Assembly: GCA_903881535.1 (NCBI GenBank)
Contig: CAIRTT010000460.1
Coordinates: 1-12,230 of the forward strand
Origin: an uncultured Armatimonadota bacterium
GTDB lineage: Bacteria > Armatimonadota > Armatimonadia > Armatimonadales > Armatimonadaceae
Direction of reading: 5' to 3'
DNA length: 12,230 bases
Shown: piece by piece, positions 5,639-12,230 of the stretch
How the letters are laid out: every line of letters begins with the position of its first letter
Numbering within the stretch: position 1 is the first letter of the stretch
Notes under the pieces: generated by a model
Seen by the model: only the letters and a program-made list of their open reading frames with translations
What the model was told of the DNA's origin: nothing
Database searches by the model: none
Made by a program: the position numbers and the translations under genes

Positions 5639-6133
5639 ATGACAAAGTCACTGACATATTCCATTGCTGCATTGGCAGCATTCGTTACTTTTGGATGTGC
5701 GCAAGATGGCTCCGGCAAGAAGACTGCCCCGGAAGCTGCAACTAAGGCACCTGAAGCTACTGCCCCTGCTGCTGTAGCTGGAGCACCACAGGCTCCAGCG
5801 GGCGATAGCGATGCATATTCACCATTGAGCGCAACCCCTGAGATGGACAAGGCCATTGCCGATGCGAAGGCATCGGGTGACAATAAAAAACTGGCCACTG
5901 CCTATGCTGTTCGGGGTGATTATCGCACCAACGAGGATGCAAAAGCTGGTCAGCGTGTTAAGTACCGTGCCGCACTGTCGGACTATAGGAATGCGATCAA
6001 GGCAGATAAGGGCAATGAGCAAGCTGCCGCGGGTAAGACACAAATCGAGCAAATCTATACGATGATGGGACGCCCAATTCCGAGTGTTGCTGAATGCGAC
6101 AAGGTCAGCGAGACTGGTACTTACAAGCCTTAA
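5639..6133 (+). CDS. Small predicted lipoprotein with TPR-like C-terminal region
   Basis: A 164-residue product with a lipoprotein-type signal: MTKSL, a hydrophobic core, then VTFGC with C20 as the likely lipidated cysteine. Positions -3 and -2 (T, F) depart from the usual L-[AS]-G-C lipobox. A low-complexity Ala/Pro-rich linker covers about 28-56. The rest is helical (68-145), and the segment LATAYAVRGDYR...YRAALSDYRNAIKAD (86-123) resembles a degenerate tetratricopeptide pair. This suggests a periplasm-facing protein interaction role; no specific function is recognised. The frame is open upstream to 5504, but that stretch lies across the tRNA gene. ATG 5639 gives the signal peptide and is the sensible start. 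The gene is divergent from tRNA-Ser and convergent with the unassigned gene at 6282-6917. Confidence 0.85.
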   Translation: MTKSLTYSIAALAAFVTFGCAQDGSGKKTAPEAATKAPEATAPAAVAGAPQAPAGDSDAYSPLSATPEMDKAIADAKASGDNKKLATAYAVRGDYRTNEDAKAGQRVKYRAALSDYRNAIKADKGNEQAAAGKTQIEQIYTMMGRPIPSVAECDKVSETGTYKP

Positions 6134-6138
6134 TCTTG

Positions 6139-6159
6139 GTGACTGCCCGTGAGGGTCAC
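6139..6159. terminator. First hairpin downstream of the lipoprotein gene
   Basis: GTGAC (6139-6143) pairs with GTCAC (6155-6159), extended inward by CC with GG around a small bulge. It starts 5 bases after the TAA stop. No T-tract follows, so it may stabilise the 3' end or assist the stronger hairpin at 6169-6201. Confidence 0.35.
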
Positions 6160-6168
6160 GGAAATAGT

Positions 6169-6201
6169 TGACGTTAGGTGTTCGCTAGAAGCCTAACGTC
6201 A
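6169..6201. terminator. Perfect 10-bp hairpin between convergent genes
   Basis: TGACGTTAGG (6169-6178) and CCTAACGTCA (6192-6201) form a perfect 10-bp stem with a 13-base loop, extendable by one T-G pair. It lies between the convergent lipoprotein gene and the leftward gene ending at 6282. It lacks a T-tract on either side. It is most likely a bidirectional termination or 3'-end protection element. Confidence 0.55.
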
Positions 6202-6281
6202 CTGGTCTGTCTGGGATTTAGTGGCCACTTATGGTCTTCATTACCTTGGATAGCGATCACTGGATTGACGGGGCCTAATGC

Positions 6282-6917
6282 TTAGTTGGGTGATATTCGT
6301 CCGAGATAATCGTCCCTAAGCAAATCCTGCCAAGTGCCATCTGCGGCATAAAAACGAACATTTTGCCCTGAATCCAACGATACCGCGCGGGTTCGCCGAA
6401 TCTCTGCTTGTCTGTCTGTGGCCTCGATGTATTCCATCAAAACCTTCTCGGCCGCATCTAGATCTTCGAAAAAGAGCACCCAAACGGAGCTGTCATCGGC
6501 TTGGTGGACAACATATTCGCCTTCGAGGTGTTCATCCCGTGAGCGATCAATCCCACCTCCCCAAGTAAATAGGGCGTAGGGCTCAGCTGGAAGTTCCCGG
6601 TCTGTTCCCAGCTCGGGGAGCCGCGTAAAGGATGTCGGGTGAACCTCTCCAGATTCATCCCAGAACAGTCCACCCGCGTAGCGCTCCACAAGTGAGACAC
6701 GTTGCACTTCCACGCAGGTGAGCGTTTCACCATGCGCAAACTGCGCCTCAACCTCGGTTTTAAGGCTGTCGGCTATCGACATCGTTTCGCACATCAAAAC
6801 GACTTCTTGTTCAAAACTTCCGATTGTCACTGGACTTTCCCAAGGAAATTGGAAAACCACTACCGTTTCCGGTAAGTCCCATGGTGACATCGGTTCGTCG
6901 GGCAATTCATCCTGCAT
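6282..6917 (-). CDS. Unassigned 211-residue protein coupled to DUF1501
   Basis: A 211-residue acidic product (starting MQDELPDEP), rich in aspartate, glutamate and tryptophan or phenylalanine. It has no signal peptide or membrane helix, so it is probably cytoplasmic. I do not recognise a domain. Local stretches look folded: about 148-162 (SSVWVLFFEDLDAAE) and 185-203 (GQNVRFYAADG then WQDLLRDDY). The chosen start is ATG 6917, one base after the TAG of DUF1501 (6921-6919), a typical stop-restart junction with no Shine-Dalgarno sequence. A TTG at 6926 would add three residues and overlap DUF1501. Another in-frame ATG (MSPWDLP) lies nine codons further in. The gene is last in the PSCyt1/PSD1-DUF1501 unit. 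The context suggests a link to that exported pair, but nothing in the sequence gives the role. Confidence 0.75.
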   Translation of the reverse strand: MQDELPDEPMSPWDLPETVVVFQFPWESPVTIGSFEQEVVLMCETMSIADSLKTEVEAQFAHGETLTCVEVQRVSLVERYAGGLFWDESGEVHPTSFTRLPELGTDRELPAEPYALFTWGGGIDRSRDEHLEGEYVVHQADDSSVWVLFFEDLDAAEKVLMEYIEATDRQAEIRRTRAVSLDSGQNVRFYAADGTWQDLLRDDYLGRISPN

Positions 6918-6918
6918 A

Positions 6919-8418
6919 CTAGGCAATCAAGTCCGAAATAACATTGCCATGGACATCCGTCAAACGGAAGTCCCGGCCAGCATAGCGATACGTTAGCTGC
7001 GTGTGGTCAAACCCAAGCAGCCGCATCACTGTCGCATGGAAGTCATGAACATGCACGGGCTTTTCGACTGCCTTGAAGCCAAATTCATCGGTTGCTCCAT
7101 AAACAGTGCCCTTTTTCACTCCTCCACCGGCCATCCAATACGTAAATCCCCAGTGGTTATGATCGCGGCCGTTCATCTTTCCTGCGTTGGCGCCGGGAGT
7201 TGGAAGCTCTACGGCGGGCGTCCGGCCAAACTCACCTCCCCAAATGACAAGCGTTTCCTCAAGCATCCCGCGATCTTTCAAGTCCTGAAGCAGCGCGCTG
7301 ATGCCACGATCTGCTTCACCACAAAGTCGTCGCATCCCCGCTTCAAGGTCATCATGTAGGTCCCAAGGCTGGCCTTCACCCGTATATATCTGTACAAAGC
7401 GAACGCCACGCTCAGCAAGCCTTCTGCCAATCAAGCACGCACGTGCAAAGTTACCCTTACCGTAGCGCTCGCGGGTGGCTTCAGACTCATTGTCCGTATC
7501 GAACGCATCGGATGCCTCGGTCTGCATCCGGAAGCCAAGCTCAAAACTTTGAATCCGCGATTCAAGCTGTTGATCAAGTCCTCTCGATGCCGAATGTGTT
7601 TTGTTTAGCGAACGGAGGACATCGAGCTGTTCCCGTTGTTGCTTCGGAGTTGTATTGCGATTCCTGATATGTTCGACGATTTTCTCGATTTCCCGGTGAT
7701 TTGGGTCGATATAAGTGCCTGCAAAGATTCCTGGAAGGAAACCAGCCTGCCAGTTCTGCGTTTCTTGAATAGGATAACCACCAGGACACATCGCGATAAA
7801 CCCAGGAAGATTCTGATTCTCAGTCCCTAAGCCATACAGTGTCCAACTCCCAAAGCTCGGGCGCACCTGACGAGCCTCGCCGCAGTTCATCAGAAGCAAA
7901 GATGGTTCGTGATTAGGAACATCAGCGTGCATTGAGCGGATTACGCACATCTCATCTGCAAATTGGGCCGTCTTTTCAAAGAGCTCACTGACTTCAAGTC
8001 CAGACTGACCGAAGCGTTTGAACTTAAAAGGGGATGCCAAGCCAACGCCAGTTTTGCGTTCGGTAGCCAGATTGGCGATGGGGAGTGTCTTTCCAGCATA
8101 AGCCGTTAGTTGAGGCTTAGGGTCCCAAGTGTCAACATGGCTTGGGCCGCCATTCATGAACAGGAAGATGACGCGCTTTGCCTTGGCTGAGAGCGGGGGC
8201 GCTTTGGCAATCAGCGGGTTTCCAGAGCGCTGTGATGATGGCGCTGGCAAGGGCTTTTGTACAGCCTTCCGGGCTTCTTGGGCCTTTGCTTCCTGCGCAA
8301 GCATCGATGCCAATGACATCCCCGCAAAGCCATTTCCCATCCGGCTGAGCAAATCACGCCTCGATAGAAAGACATCTGCGAAATCTTGCTGATGATTATA
8401 TTTGGAATTGTTGTTCAT
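6919..8418 (-). CDS. DUF1501 family protein, Tat-exported
   Basis: A 499-residue protein of the DUF1501 family (PF07394), part of the alkaline phosphatase/sulfatase-like superfamily, whose reaction is not established. It begins with a twin-arginine signal: SRRDLLSRMGNGFAG (19-33), then a hydrophobic stretch and AQEAKA. It would therefore be exported folded, possibly with metals bound. Family hallmarks are RVIFLFMNGGPSHVDTWDPKP (82-102, metal-site region), VIWGGEFGRTP and GRDHNHWGF near the C-terminus, and the closing segment with VHDFHATVMRLLG. Length is normal. ATG 8418 lies 18 bases from the stop of the PSCyt1/PSD1 gene, with no strong ribosome site. Members of this family are routinely paired with DUF1549/DUF1553 proteins in planctomycete-like genomes, as here. 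Confidence 0.95.
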   Translation of the reverse strand: MNNNSKYNHQQDFADVFLSRRDLLSRMGNGFAGMSLASMLAQEAKAQEARKAVQKPLPAPSSQRSGNPLIAKAPPLSAKAKRVIFLFMNGGPSHVDTWDPKPQLTAYAGKTLPIANLATERKTGVGLASPFKFKRFGQSGLEVSELFEKTAQFADEMCVIRSMHADVPNHEPSLLLMNCGEARQVRPSFGSWTLYGLGTENQNLPGFIAMCPGGYPIQETQNWQAGFLPGIFAGTYIDPNHREIEKIVEHIRNRNTTPKQQREQLDVLRSLNKTHSASRGLDQQLESRIQSFELGFRMQTEASDAFDTDNESEATRERYGKGNFARACLIGRRLAERGVRFVQIYTGEGQPWDLHDDLEAGMRRLCGEADRGISALLQDLKDRGMLEETLVIWGGEFGRTPAVELPTPGANAGKMNGRDHNHWGFTYWMAGGGVKKGTVYGATDEFGFKAVEKPVHVHDFHATVMRLLGFDHTQLTYRYAGRDFRLTDVHGNVISDLIA

Positions 8419-8436
8419 AAGAGTCTCTGGAATTCA

Positions 8437-11322
8437 TCAGTCGATCGTTACAAATTCGTTCGACATCATTAGTGCGTGCACAAACTGCTCTAAACGGGTC
8501 AGTGGATTAGGCCCTGTAATGTCAGAAAACGCATCTGCTGTCAGCCAACTTCGCTTCTGTCCCTTCGGCAAGCCTGTATCCACCAATTTTAGGGATGGTG
8601 ACCAAGCATAGCCATCAAAGTCCGGTGATACGCCACAGTCAACGACGAAGTCAAGCTGCTCGCCTTTTGTCAGTGAGATGTCATCCACCTTTGGCGTTAC
8701 AGCGGTGTTATATACGGTCCACTGGCCAAGTGTTCCCTTTTTCGAGGAGACAATCCGCGCTACGATTCCATCCCCCTGTGTATTCCCATGCGAAATCACT
8801 CCAGCGATTTGGTATGTTCCAGTGATTGGAGCAATGAAGCGCCGGATGCTCATCACATCCTTTGAACCCGGGTGCCCGCCATCCTTGGTGAGCAATACCC
8901 AACCAAGGTCTTTGTCTGGGATAACGGTTCCCGCTTGGTACGTACCATTGACGAGTGTTGGCAGTTTCTTGAACCCTGTAACGCGATCAAGCGTCAGGCT
9001 AATCGAACCGTAGCCCATCACCCATGGACCATCTGTAAGTACATCAGATGAATCCTCAGGTTTGGAGAGAAACGAAGTTCCAATATGCAATTCGCTTGGG
9101 GATGCATCCCTTCCAAGTACATTTCTGAACGCAGCGTTGATCGCTTTTGTCCCTGTGCTCGGACCGCTCTGCTCAACAGCTTTTGCAATCGCACGTGCTT
9201 GGTCTGTCACAAGGGGACTGTTCATCATGAACAACGCCTGCTGGGGCACGGTTGTCACAAAACGCATTGGGCTGGATGCATCTGGACTGGCAAAGTCAAG
9301 TGTCTTGAACGTCAAGGGCAAGTTCTGTCGCTCGATAAAGCCATAAACGGCTCGCCTTGCGGTGTAACCCTTTTCCCAGAGTTCTTCACTCTTGCCACCA
9401 ACGCGTGTTGTCGCAAGTTTGCTGGATGAAAAGAGAAGCGCATCCCGAAGCTGTTCCATGTCGTAGCGGCGGCGATTCTGATGACTAAATGTCCGATTTT
9501 CAGGGTCCTTTATGGCCACATCAGGTGAGATGTCACTTGAACCCATAAATGCCCGGCTCAAGAGGATTCGCTTGATTAACTTTTTGGTAGACCAGCCATC
9601 TGTGTGCATAAATGTGTACGCAAGATAGTCGAGGAGAGGTCCATTGGTTGGTTTTTCTCCCTGTTTACCAAAATCACTAGGTGTTCGAACGATTCCCTTG
9701 CCAAACAAGTTCATCCAAATCCTGTTTACGTAGACACGGGCTGTCAGGGGATTATTGACATCGGCGATGGACTTTGCCAGATCAAGCCGTCCTGAGGAAT
9801 CCTTCCATTCGGGGCGTTGCTCGCCTGCGATGCACTGCAGAAACTGCCGTGGGGCTGGCTCTCCCGCAATACCAGGGTTACCGCGTTTGTGAACATTGAC
9901 CGTAGTGGGGGATGCTTTGTCCGTCATTGCCATCGCGAATTCCGGGGATGCTGGCGTGGACTTCTCCATGGTTGCTATCTCAGAAAGCAATCTCTCGTAA
10001 TTGGTCGCTTCTTCAGGCTCGAAGGATTGCATCATTGTTTTGAGACGGTCTGGCGATGGAAGGTCATCGAGTCTTGTCAGTTGGAGAGCTTCCTTCACCT
10101 TAGGCAAAAGCTTGTCGGGGCTGGAAACGACCACGCTGCGTAATCTTGTAATAGCTCGTTTGATGGACGTATCGCGGTCATTCTTTAGTGCAGATAGCTT
10201 CGCGTTATACGCATTCCAGGGATCACTCACTGATTTTTCGGAAATCGGTAATGTTGCTTCCTGCGACGATGCGAAGACAGAGTACAGAGAATAGTAATCC
10301 CGCGTTGGTATCGGATCAAACTTGTGGTCATGGCAGCGTGCACACTGAACGGTTAAGCCCAGAAATCCTCGGGTAACGACATCAATACGGTCTCCAATGA
10401 TGTCATTTTCCGCGTTTAGAAACCGTCTACCAATCGTGAGGAAGCCCATAGCAGCCAGCGGACGTTTGTCTTCCGTTACTACTTTGTCTGCGGCAAGCTG
10501 CTGGATTACGAACTGATCATAGGGGAGGTCGCTATTGAATGAATTGATTAGCCAGTCACGGTATGTGTAGGCATTGGGATAGTTTCTATCCTCGACAAAC
10601 ACGTACCCCTTGGTGTCGGCGTAGCGTGCGATGTCCATCCACTGCCGGGCCATCCGTTCGCCGAATGCTGGGGATGCCAAAAGTGAATCAACTAAGTCGC
10701 TATACGCTTTCGGCGACTTGTTCTGAACAAACGCCCTCACCTGAGCATACGTCGGAGGCAGACCCGTTACTGTCATGCTCGCACGCTTGATGAGGGTTGC
10801 ACGGTCGATAATCGGGGCTGGCTTAATGCCTTTTTTTGTGAAGTCAGAGGCAATCAGCGCATCGATGGACCCGCTCCAACCTACCGGTACATTTGTTGGA
10901 ATCGAGGGAAGCTTTACTGGCTTTAGCGACCAGAGGTTGCCATCGATGGAGGGCTTTCCACTGGGCCAAATCGCGCCATTTTTCTGCCACGTAATAAGCG
11001 CCTTGAGCTTGTCTGCCTTGAGTGGTGCAGCCCCTTGAGGCATACGATTACCACCGATGCCCTGAATGCGGTTTACAATCGACGTTGCTTGTTCCGCTGT
11101 AATGGCTTTGTCAAGTCGAAGTCCACCCCCAGCATTCCCTTCCGTGTGGCAAGTGATACAGGATTCGGCAAAGACCGGTCGCACACTGTTCTCGAAGAAA
11201 GTGACTTTCTCTGGGTCTAGGGCGATGGTTGGCGTCTGCGACCAAGTGCCAGTGGATGCGGCAAGCCCGACAATGAGTGCGAGCATAGATGCTAGAACAA
11301 GACGACTTTTCAAGCGTGACAT
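8437..11322 (-). CDS. PSCyt1/DUF1549/DUF1553 (PSD1) cytochrome-like secreted protein
   Basis: A 961-residue protein with a Sec signal peptide (basic MSRLKSR, then hydrophobic about 8-25). A planctomycete cytochrome c-like domain follows (PSCyt1, about 42-118), with heme motif CITCH (C55, C58, H59) and a possible axial Met in RMPQG (M94). DUF1549 (PSCyt2) spans about 150-360, including ARYADTKGY and a second CARCH (C327, C330, H331). DUF1553 (PSD1) begins near 512 (NPLTARVYVNRIWMNLFGKGIVRTPSDFG) and ends at LTRLEQFVHALMMSNEFVTID. Between about 760 and 925 lies an extra beta-rich segment (RRFIAPITGTYQIAGV, later LDFVVDCG). Function is unproven; roles in degrading complex polysaccharides have been suggested for such loci. 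It is the first gene of the unit. Its ATG has TATAAC 5 bases upstream and no Shine-Dalgarno sequence. Confidence 0.95.
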   Translation of the reverse strand: MSRLKSRLVLASMLALIVGLAASTGTWSQTPTIALDPEKVTFFENSVRPVFAESCITCHTEGNAGGGLRLDKAITAEQATSIVNRIQGIGGNRMPQGAAPLKADKLKALITWQKNGAIWPSGKPSIDGNLWSLKPVKLPSIPTNVPVGWSGSIDALIASDFTKKGIKPAPIIDRATLIKRASMTVTGLPPTYAQVRAFVQNKSPKAYSDLVDSLLASPAFGERMARQWMDIARYADTKGYVFVEDRNYPNAYTYRDWLINSFNSDLPYDQFVIQQLAADKVVTEDKRPLAAMGFLTIGRRFLNAENDIIGDRIDVVTRGFLGLTVQCARCHDHKFDPIPTRDYYSLYSVFASSQEATLPISEKSVSDPWNAYNAKLSALKNDRDTSIKRAITRLRSVVVSSPDKLLPKVKEALQLTRLDDLPSPDRLKTMMQSFEPEEATNYERLLSEIATMEKSTPASPEFAMAMTDKASPTTVNVHKRGNPGIAGEPAPRQFLQCIAGEQRPEWKDSSGRLDLAKSIADVNNPLTARVYVNRIWMNLFGKGIVRTPSDFGKQGEKPTNGPLLDYLAYTFMHTDGWSTKKLIKRILLSRAFMGSSDISPDVAIKDPENRTFSHQNRRRYDMEQLRDALLFSSSKLATTRVGGKSEELWEKGYTARRAVYGFIERQNLPLTFKTLDFASPDASSPMRFVTTVPQQALFMMNSPLVTDQARAIAKAVEQSGPSTGTKAINAAFRNVLGRDASPSELHIGTSFLSKPEDSSDVLTDGPWVMGYGSISLTLDRVTGFKKLPTLVNGTYQAGTVIPDKDLGWVLLTKDGGHPGSKDVMSIRRFIAPITGTYQIAGVISHGNTQGDGIVARIVSSKKGTLGQWTVYNTAVTPKVDDISLTKGEQLDFVVDCGVSPDFDGYAWSPSLKLVDTGLPKGQKRSWLTADAFSDITGPNPLTRLEQFVHALMMSNEFVTID

Positions 11323-11327
11323 AAACC

Positions 11328-11333
11328 GTTATA
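11328..11333 (-). promoter_or_regulatory. -10-like hexamer 5 bases before the PSCyt1/PSD1 ATG
   Basis: The minus strand reads TATAAC, five of six consensus bases, ending 5 bases before ATG 11322. It lies just past the sdhB terminator, where a new promoter is expected. No Shine-Dalgarno sequence intervenes, so the transcript would be leaderless. The -35 position at 17 bases (GTGCAT) is poor. Confidence 0.5.
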
Positions 11334-11361
11334 GCCCAACGATACCGTTGATGCACCTGAC

Positions 11362-11390
11362 AAAAAAAGACCGCACCAAAAGGTGCGGTC
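11362..11390 (-). terminator. Intrinsic terminator of the sdh operon
   Basis: Minus strand: GACCGCACC (11390-11382), loop TTTT, GGTGCGGTC (11377-11369), then seven T (11368-11362). A perfect 9-bp GC-rich stem plus a T-tract, starting 17 bases after the sdhB stop, is a textbook Rho-independent terminator. It separates sdhB from the downstream PSCyt1/PSD1 gene on the same strand. Confidence 0.95.
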
Positions 11391-11407
11391 AAGTGTAGGT
11401 ATGCCGG

Positions 11408-12187
11408 TTACTTTCCGAGCCACTTCTTGATTCGGTAGACCGTTGTGTCACGGTTTAGTTCCGCGATTGCACGCGTGAGAGGTATCTCTTTCGGACATAC
11501 CTGAACACAGTTTTGTGCATTTCCACAGCTTGCAATTCCATCCGAGTCGGAAATCGCTTCAAGCCGTTCATCTTTGTTCATTTTGCCTGTTGGATGTGAG
11601 TTGAACAGGCGAACCTGACCAATCGCGGCTGGACCGATGAAGTTGGACTTCATCGAAACCTGCGGACAAGCTTCAAGACACGATCCGCAGGACATACACC
11701 GGGCAAAGTCATAGGCGAGCTCTTGCTCCTTTTGACTCATCCGGGGACCAGGTCCCAAATCATAGGTTCCATCGATAGGAATCCACGCTTGAATTTTCTT
11801 GAGGTTCTCGAACATTTTCGAGCGGTCCACGACGAGGTCACGAACACACGGGAATTTGCTCATCGGGGCAAGATAAAGCTTCCGACGTGTACCATTCGTA
11901 CCAACGGTCGCAACTTTGTCAACAAGGGATGAGCATGCTTGGCGGACACGTCCATTCACACGGATAGTACAGCTGCCACAAACCTCTTCTAAGCAAGCAT
12001 GGTCCCAAGCTACCGGTGCGACTGTCTGTCCCTTGCTGTTCACCGGGTTCAGCCGTATTTCCATCAACACGCTGATGACATTCATTCTCAGCTTATAAGG
12101 CACAAGAAAAACTTCCTCATATGGAGCTGATGTGGCATCTGCCTGGCGTAATACTGTTACTTCAATAACCTCTTCGACAGTGGACAT
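11408..12187 (-). CDS. sdhB: Succinate dehydrogenase / fumarate reductase iron-sulfur subunit
   Basis: A 259-residue subunit that carries electrons from the flavoprotein to the quinone site of complex II at the cytoplasmic membrane. The N-terminal ferredoxin-like domain binds [2Fe-2S] through C65, C70, C73 and C85 (CLEEVCGSC then QAC). The C-terminal helical domain has CMSCGSCLEACP (C164, C167, C170, C174) and CGNAQNCVQVCP (C221, C227, C231), the standard sets for [4Fe-4S] and [3Fe-4S]. All eleven cluster cysteines are present. It starts at ATG 12187 after AAGGAG with 6-base spacing, and ends just before the intrinsic terminator, so it is the last gene of its operon. Fumarate reductase cannot be excluded from this subunit alone. 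Confidence 0.95.
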   Translation of the reverse strand: MSTVEEVIEVTVLRQADATSAPYEEVFLVPYKLRMNVISVLMEIRLNPVNSKGQTVAPVAWDHACLEEVCGSCTIRVNGRVRQACSSLVDKVATVGTNGTRRKLYLAPMSKFPCVRDLVVDRSKMFENLKKIQAWIPIDGTYDLGPGPRMSQKEQELAYDFARCMSCGSCLEACPQVSMKSNFIGPAAIGQVRLFNSHPTGKMNKDERLEAISDSDGIASCGNAQNCVQVCPKEIPLTRAIAELNRDTTVYRIKKWLGK

Positions 12188-12190
12188 TTC

Positions 12191-12230
12191 TTACTCCTTG
12201 GATCCTGCCGGCTTTGTGTTACCGGATGTA
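12191..12230 (-). CDS. C-terminal tail of a preceding gene, probably sdhA (runs off the right edge)
   Basis: On the minus strand an open frame enters from the right edge and reads TSGNTKPAGSKE, then TAA at 12193-12191, three bases before the sdhB ATG. The sdhB ribosome site overlaps its last two codons, a common arrangement for tightly coupled operon genes. The flavoprotein subunit sdhA is expected here by gene order. Only 12 residues are visible, so the identity is inference. Confidence 0.45.
   Translation of the reverse strand, partial: TSGNTKPAGSKE
12194..12199 (-). promoter_or_regulatory. Ribosome binding site of sdhB
   Basis: AAGGAG on the minus strand, 6 bases before ATG 12187. It lies inside the last codons of the upstream frame, consistent with translational coupling. 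Confidence 0.8.

Noticed and set aside
5777..5799. Perfect 8-bp inverted repeat GCTGGAGC/GCTCCAGC inside the lipoprotein gene
   Set aside because: It lies in the Ala/Pro-rich linker, where repeated GCT and CCA-type codons easily create such arms. It is a compositional by-product unless shown conserved.
6918..6926. TTG at 6926 as the start of the unassigned protein after DUF1501
   Set aside because: It adds only three residues and overlaps the DUF1501 stop. The ATG one base after that stop is the simpler restart codon.

Overview
This is a bacterial chromosomal window, about half G+C by eye, holding mostly housekeeping and envelope genes. I see no phage, insertion sequence, plasmid or CRISPR array. 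Several traits fit the planctomycete-like or Armatimonadota group of bacteria: a paired PSCyt1/PSD1 plus DUF1501 locus, a Gfo/Idh oxidoreductase, a membrane-anchored PIG-L deacetylase, and a DUF5658-like small membrane protein. Some genes also appear to lack a 5' leader. The phylum call is low confidence, because these families are shared across Planctomycetota, Verrucomicrobiota, Acidobacteriota and Armatimonadota.

Left part (1-2500): the N-terminal 272 residues of the FtsH membrane protease run leftward off the window from a TTG start. A 180-base divergent promoter region (817-996) separates it from a rightward pair: an unassigned 165-residue protein and IspH, the last enzyme of the MEP isoprenoid pathway. 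A hairpin overlapping the ispH stop codon sits between ispH and the leftward genes that converge on it.

Middle part (2500-5600), all leftward: tRNA-Ser(GGA) is followed after only 16 bases by a membrane-anchored PIG-L deacetylase, then a three-helix DUF5658-like protein, then a Gfo/Idh dehydrogenase with its own strong ribosome binding site. The tight spacing suggests that the tRNA, deacetylase and small membrane protein share a transcript. A rightward small lipoprotein gene (5639-6133) diverges from the tRNA.

Right part (6134-12230): from right to left come the possible sdhA tail, sdhB (succinate dehydrogenase iron-sulfur subunit) and a textbook intrinsic terminator. A three-gene unit follows: a 961-residue secreted PSCyt1/DUF1549/DUF1553 protein, a Tat-exported DUF1501 protein and a 211-residue unassigned protein. 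Its genes are separated by 15 bases and by 1 base. The unit converges on the lipoprotein gene across 148 bases that carry two hairpins.

The most interesting signals are: (i) -10-like hexamers lying 5-6 bases before the ATG of ispH, the lipoprotein and the PSCyt1/PSD1 gene, which suggest leaderless mRNAs; (ii) the unassigned protein coupled by a TAG-T-ATG junction to DUF1501; (iii) the tRNA-Ser to deacetylase junction; (iv) overlapping palindromes in the ftsH divergent region. No gene-free stretch exceeds 300 bases.
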